Below, piece after piece: positions 26,319 through 30,617 of a stretch of DNA of 30,617 nucleotides (position 1 is its first letter; every line of letters begins with the position of its first letter). The notes beneath the pieces are model-generated. The model made no database searches, had not been told where the DNA came from, and was given only the letters and a program-made list of their open reading frames with translations. Source of the stretch: an uncultured Oscillospiraceae bacterium (GTDB lineage: Bacteria > Bacillota > Clostridia > Oscillospirales > Acutalibacteraceae); assembly GCA_902478605.1 (NCBI GenBank), contig CABSLQ010000037.1, forward strand, positions 1 through 30,617, in the 5' to 3' direction. The translations under genes were made by a program, and so were the position numbers.

Positions 26319-27655
26319 ATTTAGTGAAACGGGCGTGTCTGTACTTAGTGCGGAAGAAAGGAAAAACAGTAACGCTTCTTGCCTTTTTGCTTGTAATGGC
26401 AACGCTGATGCTGACCTGCCTTTCCATTCAGTCTGCGACAGAGACAGCGAACGCCAACATTAAGAAAGCTCTGATGGGATACTTTACCATCAATGCAAGG
26501 CAGTTAGAAACGGGTATCACGGAAGATGCGCTAAATCAGATTTTGTCCATAGACGGATTGAGTGGGAATTATACACTTCGTTTTTACTCTTATGCCAATT
26601 ATTCTGATGCGGACGGAAACCTTCTGGAGATTAACACAGAGGATGCGGCGCAGGTTCCAGAAGGATACGAAAACGCCGGACGGATTGTGGCAAATACGAA
26701 CTCGGACAATGACAGCTATTTTACAGATGGCGGATTTGAGTTGGTAGAAGGTACTGCCATTACATCAGCAAATAAAAACAGTGTACTTATTCACGAAAAA
26801 TTTGCCGAGCGAAACGGTCTGTCTGTGGGCGATACTATGCGGCTTACAGATGTCACAGATGAAAACCGCACAATTAGCACAACCGTGGCGGGAATTTTTA
26901 CGAACACAAAGGAGCAGGACTCTATCGGTATCGCTCCGTCTTATGATTTGTACGATAACATTGTGTTTACTGACCTCTCTACTGTGTCTTATCTGCTCTA
27001 TGGAACAGAGGGAGAAACAAGCGTTCAGTATGGGGATTTTTATGTGAATGATCCTGACGAACTTGACCGCATTATGGCGGAGGTTGAGGAAATTGAAGGT
27101 GTAAATTGGGATAACTGTACGCTGACTCGTTATGATAATGACTACCAAAACGCAAAAGAGTCGCTTGAAGGCTTACAGAATATCGTTTTTATTGCCATAG
27201 CGGTCGTATCTGTTATCTGCTTTTTGGTACTTGCTCTGTTCCTGACTTTGCGGCTGCGTGGGCGTGTTCACGAAACGGGTGTTTATCTGGCAATGGGTAT
27301 TTCAAAAGGTGCTGTGTTGATGCAGTATCTCTTGGAAGTTCTGATTGTGGCTGTGATTGCCCTGCTTATTTCTTATGGAGCAAGCTCGGCAATTTCTGAC
27401 CAGATCGGAAGCAGACTTCTTTCGCAGGTTACAGTAGAAACCTATGAAACGGTTGAGCTGACCGATGAGGTGGAAAGCACGGAACAACCGTCCACTGAGG
27501 ACTTGGGATTATCGGAAATTGTGGTAGATGTTTCAGCAGAGGACTATGCGCTTGTATGGGGATTTGGATTGGTGCTTTGTCTGGCTTCTACTGCGCTTGC
27601 CGCATATCCGATTATGAAAATGAAACCAAAGAACATTTTATCGCAAATGAGTTAG
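26315..27655 (+). CDS. FtsX/MacB-type ABC permease, copy 1 (divergent)
   Basis: A 446-residue membrane protein with the four-helix FtsX plan. TM1 is at about 20-40. A large extracellular domain spans about 45-285. TM2 (about 288-310), TM3 (about 335-358) and TM4 (about 408-430) follow, and it ends in PKNILSQMS. Such permeases normally work with an ATPase as mechanotransmission or peptide-export machines. No ATPase is present in the window. It shares the overall plan and the ending KPKxILSQM with the next three genes, but its sequence is clearly different and it is not part of the recent duplication. A loop insert of acidic residues (TVETYETVELTDEVESTEQ) lies before TM4. The start is coupled to the 18-codon leader. 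Confidence 0.82.
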   Translation: MNLVKRACLYLVRKKGKTVTLLAFLLVMATLMLTCLSIQSATETANANIKKALMGYFTINARQLETGITEDALNQILSIDGLSGNYTLRFYSYANYSDADGNLLEINTEDAAQVPEGYENAGRIVANTNSDNDSYFTDGGFELVEGTAITSANKNSVLIHEKFAERNGLSVGDTMRLTDVTDENRTISTTVAGIFTNTKEQDSIGIAPSYDLYDNIVFTDLSTVSYLLYGTEGETSVQYGDFYVNDPDELDRIMAEVEEIEGVNWDNCTLTRYDNDYQNAKESLEGLQNIVFIAIAVVSVICFLVLALFLTLRLRGRVHETGVYLAMGISKGAVLMQYLLEVLIVAVIALLISYGASSAISDQIGSRLLSQVTVETYETVELTDEVESTEQPSTEDLGLSEIVVDVSAEDYALVWGFGLVLCLASTALAAYPIMKMKPKNILSQMS

Positions 27656-27665
27656 GAGGCGCACA

Positions 27666-28943
27666 ATGAATTTAGGAATAAGAGCGATTTTATATACAGT
27701 CCGAAAATGGAAAAAGACGCTGCTCATATTCTGCCTGCTTCTGTCCATCACAACTCTGGTGCTGTCAGGGCTTGCTATCGCAGATGCGCAGGAAGAGCAG
27801 ACAGAGGAAGTCCGTGGAACAACGGGAGCAAGTTTTACGGTAGAAAGAAACTTATCCACGGGCGGTTGGGCAAGTGGTAACGGTGGTTCTTATAGCACGC
27901 AGGAATTTATAACAGATGAGATGCTTCATGAAATTTCTGCGATAGATGGAGTTGCAGGATATGACGCTTCGATTGTTTCCATGCCTTATTATTTTAAAGA
28001 AACGGGAGATAGTGTGGTTACAACGGGATACACCAACAGTTTTTATACCTATGGCTCTATAAATACAGAATATAACGATTTATTTGCATCAGGGAGATTT
28101 GAATTGGTAGAAGGTTCCCATATCACGGAGGACATCACAAATGGTCTTATTATTAGCAGGGAGCGAGCTGAGCAGAATGGATTGAAAGTTGGCAGTAAAG
28201 TCAATGGAATAAATGACCCTTATACGGATGATCCAGAAGTAGGCATGGAAATCGTGGGAATTTTTGATGTGGTGGCAGATAAGGATGATGAAGCTACTAT
28301 GTATGATGCCTCTACTATGTGGGATTTTTCCAATTATGCTTTTTGTAGCAAGGCAGCAATGGAAGCAATGTGTGTGAATTATGGGGATGGCAACAAAATT
28401 CAAGAGGCAGATTTTTATGTTTCAGACGCTGCGGAGCTTAATAATATTATCGAAGAAGTACAGAACATTTCCTCAATTAACTGGAACAACTTTATCATTA
28501 CTGCCAATGATGAAGTGTATCAGAATATTTCCAGTTCTCTTTCTGATACTGGGACACTGATTACTACACTTATCGTTGTTATCGCGGTTGTGAGTATGGT
28601 GCTGATTATCCTGATCTTGTCAATGTCCATACGGAGCAGGAAACGGGAAATGGGTATCCTTCTTGCTGTCGGTATCGCAAAGCCCGCTGTCATTTTGCAG
28701 TATATACTTGAGACTGCGCTGATAGCGGTTGTCGCATTCCCTCTGGCTTACTTATCCAGTAGGCAGGTGGCAGGAACGCTTGGCACTCTCTTTGGAAAGG
28801 CGGCGGAGAATGTGGTCGTTACACCGCAGCACTTCGCTCTGGTGGCAGTCGCAGGAGGTATTTTGCTTATCATAGCGGTAATGGTATCTTGCATCCCTGC
28901 GTTGCGGTTTAAGCCGAAGCAGATACTTTCACAAATGGAGTAA
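27666..28943 (+). CDS. FtsX-type ABC permease, copy 2 (duplicated)
   Basis: A 425-residue permease with TM1 at about 18-40, an extracellular domain at about 45-285, and TM2-TM4 near 292-316, 337-360 and 388-412. It begins 10 bases after copy 1 with AGGAGG. The first ~68 residues and the last ~175 are nearly identical to copy 3 (below), while the middle differs by many substitutions and indels. The MacB-like ELVEGSHI, ISRERAEQNGLKVG and VGIFDVVADKD segments of the extracellular domain mark the conserved core of the fold. The same-strand gene order implies one operon. Substrate unknown. Confidence 0.85.
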   Translation: MNLGIRAILYTVRKWKKTLLIFCLLLSITTLVLSGLAIADAQEEQTEEVRGTTGASFTVERNLSTGGWASGNGGSYSTQEFITDEMLHEISAIDGVAGYDASIVSMPYYFKETGDSVVTTGYTNSFYTYGSINTEYNDLFASGRFELVEGSHITEDITNGLIISRERAEQNGLKVGSKVNGINDPYTDDPEVGMEIVGIFDVVADKDDEATMYDASTMWDFSNYAFCSKAAMEAMCVNYGDGNKIQEADFYVSDAAELNNIIEEVQNISSINWNNFIITANDEVYQNISSSLSDTGTLITTLIVVIAVVSMVLIILILSMSIRSRKREMGILLAVGIAKPAVILQYILETALIAVVAFPLAYLSSRQVAGTLGTLFGKAAENVVVTPQHFALVAVAGGILLIIAVMVSCIPALRFKPKQILSQME

Positions 28944-28957
28944 AGGAGGTCAGCACA

Positions 28958-30223
28958 GTGAATTTAGGAATAAGAGCGATTTTATATACAGTCCAAAAAT
29001 GGAAAAAGACGCTGCTCATATTCTGCCTGCTTCTGTCCATTACAACTTTGGTACTGTCAGGGCTTGCTATCGCAGATGCGCAAGAAGAACAGACAGAGGA
29101 AGTCCGTGGGACAACGGGAGCGAGTTTTACAGTGGAGCGTGACATATCTACTGGCGGGTGGACGAGTGGTTATAGTACGCAGGAATTTATGACAGACGAT
29201 ATGATAAAAGAGATTGCCGCAGTCGATGGAATAGAAGGATACGACGCTTCTCTGATAACCTTGCCTAATTTCTTTAATGATAAGGGAGAGGAATTTGTAA
29301 CAGTAGAAAATTATAGCTATTATTGCTATGGCTCTTACAATTCTCAGTATCACGAACTGTTTTTATCCGGGCGTTTTGAATTGGTGGAAGGCAAACATAT
29401 CACAGATGATATGTCGGACGGTGTTATCATCAGCAAGCAGCTTGCTGATAGGAACGGTCTGAAAGTCGGAGATACTGTGACGGGTATCTATTATCCTGAA
29501 AACAATACCCCTGCAGTAGATATGGAGATTGTCGGTCTTTTCGATATTGTAGCCGACAAGGACGACGCAGTTAATATGTATGATGATGCGTCCTATTATG
29601 ACTATTCCAACTATGTTTTTTGCAGTATGGAAGCTGCAGAAGGATTGATAAAAGGTTGGGGCGAAGATGGCGAAGGAATTTCAGAAGCATATTACTATGT
29701 TTCAGACGCCGCACAATTAGACAGCATTATCAAAGAAGTGCAGAGCATTTCCTCTATCAACTGGAACAATTATAAGATAACTTCTAATGATGAGGTGTAC
29801 CAGAATATCTCCAGTTCCCTTTCTGATACGGGAACGCTGATTACTACACTGATCGTTGTTATCACGGTAGTAAGTATGGTGCTGATTATTCTGATTTTGT
29901 CAATGTCTGTGCGGAGCAGAAAACGGGAAATGGGTATTCTGCTTGCTGTCGGTATCGCAAAGCCCGCTGTCATTTTACAGTATATACTTGAGACTGCGCT
30001 GATAGCGATTGTCGCATTCCCTCTGGCTTACTTATCCAGTAGGCAGGTGGCGGGAGCGATTGGCTCTCTCTTTGGAAAGGCGGCGGAGAATGTGGTTGTC
30101 ACACCGCAGCATTTCGCTCTGGTGGCAGTCGCAGGAGGTATCTTGCTGATTATAGCGGTAATAGTATCCTGTATACCCGCTCTGCGTTTTAAGCCAAAGC
30201 AGATACTTTCGCAAATGGAGTAA
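28958..30223 (+). CDS. FtsX-type ABC permease, copy 3 (duplicated)
   Basis: A 421-residue permease with a GTG start preceded by AAAGGAGG. Its 5' ~190 bases match copies 2 and 4 nearly base for base. Its 3' 523 bases align without gaps to copy 2 at an offset of exactly 1280. The extracellular middle (about residues 70-250) is divergent, with different Tyr/Asp-rich stretches (YSYYCYGSYNSQYH, MYDDASYYDYSNYV). Many differences at the ends are third-position changes, so the ends look constrained or homogenised. It is in the same operon, 14 bases after copy 2. Confidence 0.85.
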   Translation: MNLGIRAILYTVQKWKKTLLIFCLLLSITTLVLSGLAIADAQEEQTEEVRGTTGASFTVERDISTGGWTSGYSTQEFMTDDMIKEIAAVDGIEGYDASLITLPNFFNDKGEEFVTVENYSYYCYGSYNSQYHELFLSGRFELVEGKHITDDMSDGVIISKQLADRNGLKVGDTVTGIYYPENNTPAVDMEIVGLFDIVADKDDAVNMYDDASYYDYSNYVFCSMEAAEGLIKGWGEDGEGISEAYYYVSDAAQLDSIIKEVQSISSINWNNYKITSNDEVYQNISSSLSDTGTLITTLIVVITVVSMVLIILILSMSVRSRKREMGILLAVGIAKPAVILQYILETALIAIVAFPLAYLSSRQVAGAIGSLFGKAAENVVVTPQHFALVAVAGGILLIIAVIVSCIPALRFKPKQILSQME

Positions 30224-30237
30224 AGGAGGTCAGTACA

Positions 30238-30617
30238 ATGAATTTAGGAATAAGAGCGATTTTATATACAGCCCGAAAATGGAAAAAGACGCTGCTCATA
30301 TTCTGCCTGCTTCTGTCCATCTCAACTCTGGTGCTGTCAGGGCTTGCTATTGCAGATGCGCAGGAAGAACAGACAGAGGAACTGCGTGGGACAACGGGAG
30401 CGAGTTTTACGGTGGAAAGAAACTTGTCCACGGGTGGTTGGGCAAATGACAGTGATGGGACTTATAGTACGCAAGAACTCATCACTAAGGATATAATTCA
30501 AAAAATCGCTTCAGTGGAAGGTATTACTGGGTATGATGCGTCAAATGGAGGTGTGCCTATCTTGTACGATGAAGAAGGAAATAATCTTAGCCTTAGCCCA
30601 GACGGATTCGCCTATTA
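30238..30617 (+). CDS. FtsX-type ABC permease, copy 4 (cut by window edge)
   Basis: The first 126 codons of a fourth tandem copy. Residues 1-66 repeat the TM1 block of copies 2 and 3 with a few changes (TVRKWKK becomes TARKWKK, EEVRGTTG becomes EELRGTTG). After GGWA the sequence diverges (NDSDGTYSTQELITKDIIQK and onward). AAAGGAGG sits ahead of the ATG, as in copy 3. It runs off the window; nothing suggests it is broken. Confidence 0.85.
   Translation, partial: MNLGIRAILYTARKWKKTLLIFCLLLSISTLVLSGLAIADAQEEQTEELRGTTGASFTVERNLSTGGWANDSDGTYSTQELITKDIIQKIASVEGITGYDASNGGVPILYDEEGNNLSLSPDGFAY

Larger units (their letters stand above)
27666..30443 (+). repeat. Tandem duplication array of permease genes (unit about 1.28 kb)
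   Basis: The repeated 5' block occurs at 27666-27870, 28958-29150 and 30238-30443. The repeated 3' block occurs at 28421-28943 and 29701-30223 (no gaps, offset 1280). The intergenic TAAAGGAGGTCAGyACArTG is also conserved. The unit spacing is 1292 then 1280 bases. The middle blocks are much less alike than the ends. Confidence 0.9.

Overview
The window looks like the chromosome of a high-GC gut Clostridia bacterium (Oscillospiraceae/Ruminococcaceae-like) that carries a recently acquired conjugative-type element. The host assignment rests on gene content: a prs-pth-(membrane protein)-mfd cluster like that of Firmicutes, a pyruvate phosphate dikinase with clostridial residue numbering, a spore-photoproduct-lyase-type radical SAM protein, and AGGAGG ribosome sites throughout. 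It is inference, because no rRNA marker is present. No tRNA, rRNA or CRISPR array was seen.

Bases 1-16.7 kb are GC-rich host DNA. On the minus strand, a GH78-type alpha-L-rhamnosidase is followed (ATGA overlap) by the first codons of a GH38 alpha-mannosidase. That gene is cut off after about 23 family-like residues by unrelated DNA that resembles an insertion-sequence end. Next come a UraA-type uracil permease (+), thioredoxin reductase and a secreted beta-lactamase-fold serine hydrolase (both -), a radical SAM protein (+), a ribbon-helix-helix regulator (-) divergent from a small Cys-rich protein (+), the prs-pth-orf-mfd operon (-), and ppdK (+). Strong promoters sit in the divergent gaps, and perfect bidirectional terminators separate the convergent pairs.

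At the ppdK stop codon (about 16.70 kb) the composition and gene type change abruptly. From there to the right edge the DNA is an ICE-like accessory block: a C-terminal gene remnant, two small element proteins, a ParA/ParB pair, and a 1386-residue sortase-anchored adhesin with a predicted thioester domain and about ten SpaA/Cna-B repeats. These are followed by a sensor kinase that has lost its sensor half and is fused into the 3' end of the adhesin gene, a very AT-rich pair (SAM methyltransferase and a small Cys-rich protein), and a run of four FtsX-type permease genes, the last cut by the window edge.

The most unusual feature is the permease run. Copies 2-4 are tandem duplicates with nearly identical N-terminal and C-terminal membrane parts, but their extracellular domains differ strongly. 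No ATPase and no response regulator appear in the window. The sensor-kinase remnant beside FtsX permeases recalls antimicrobial-peptide sensing and resistance loci, but no substrate can be named from the sequence.
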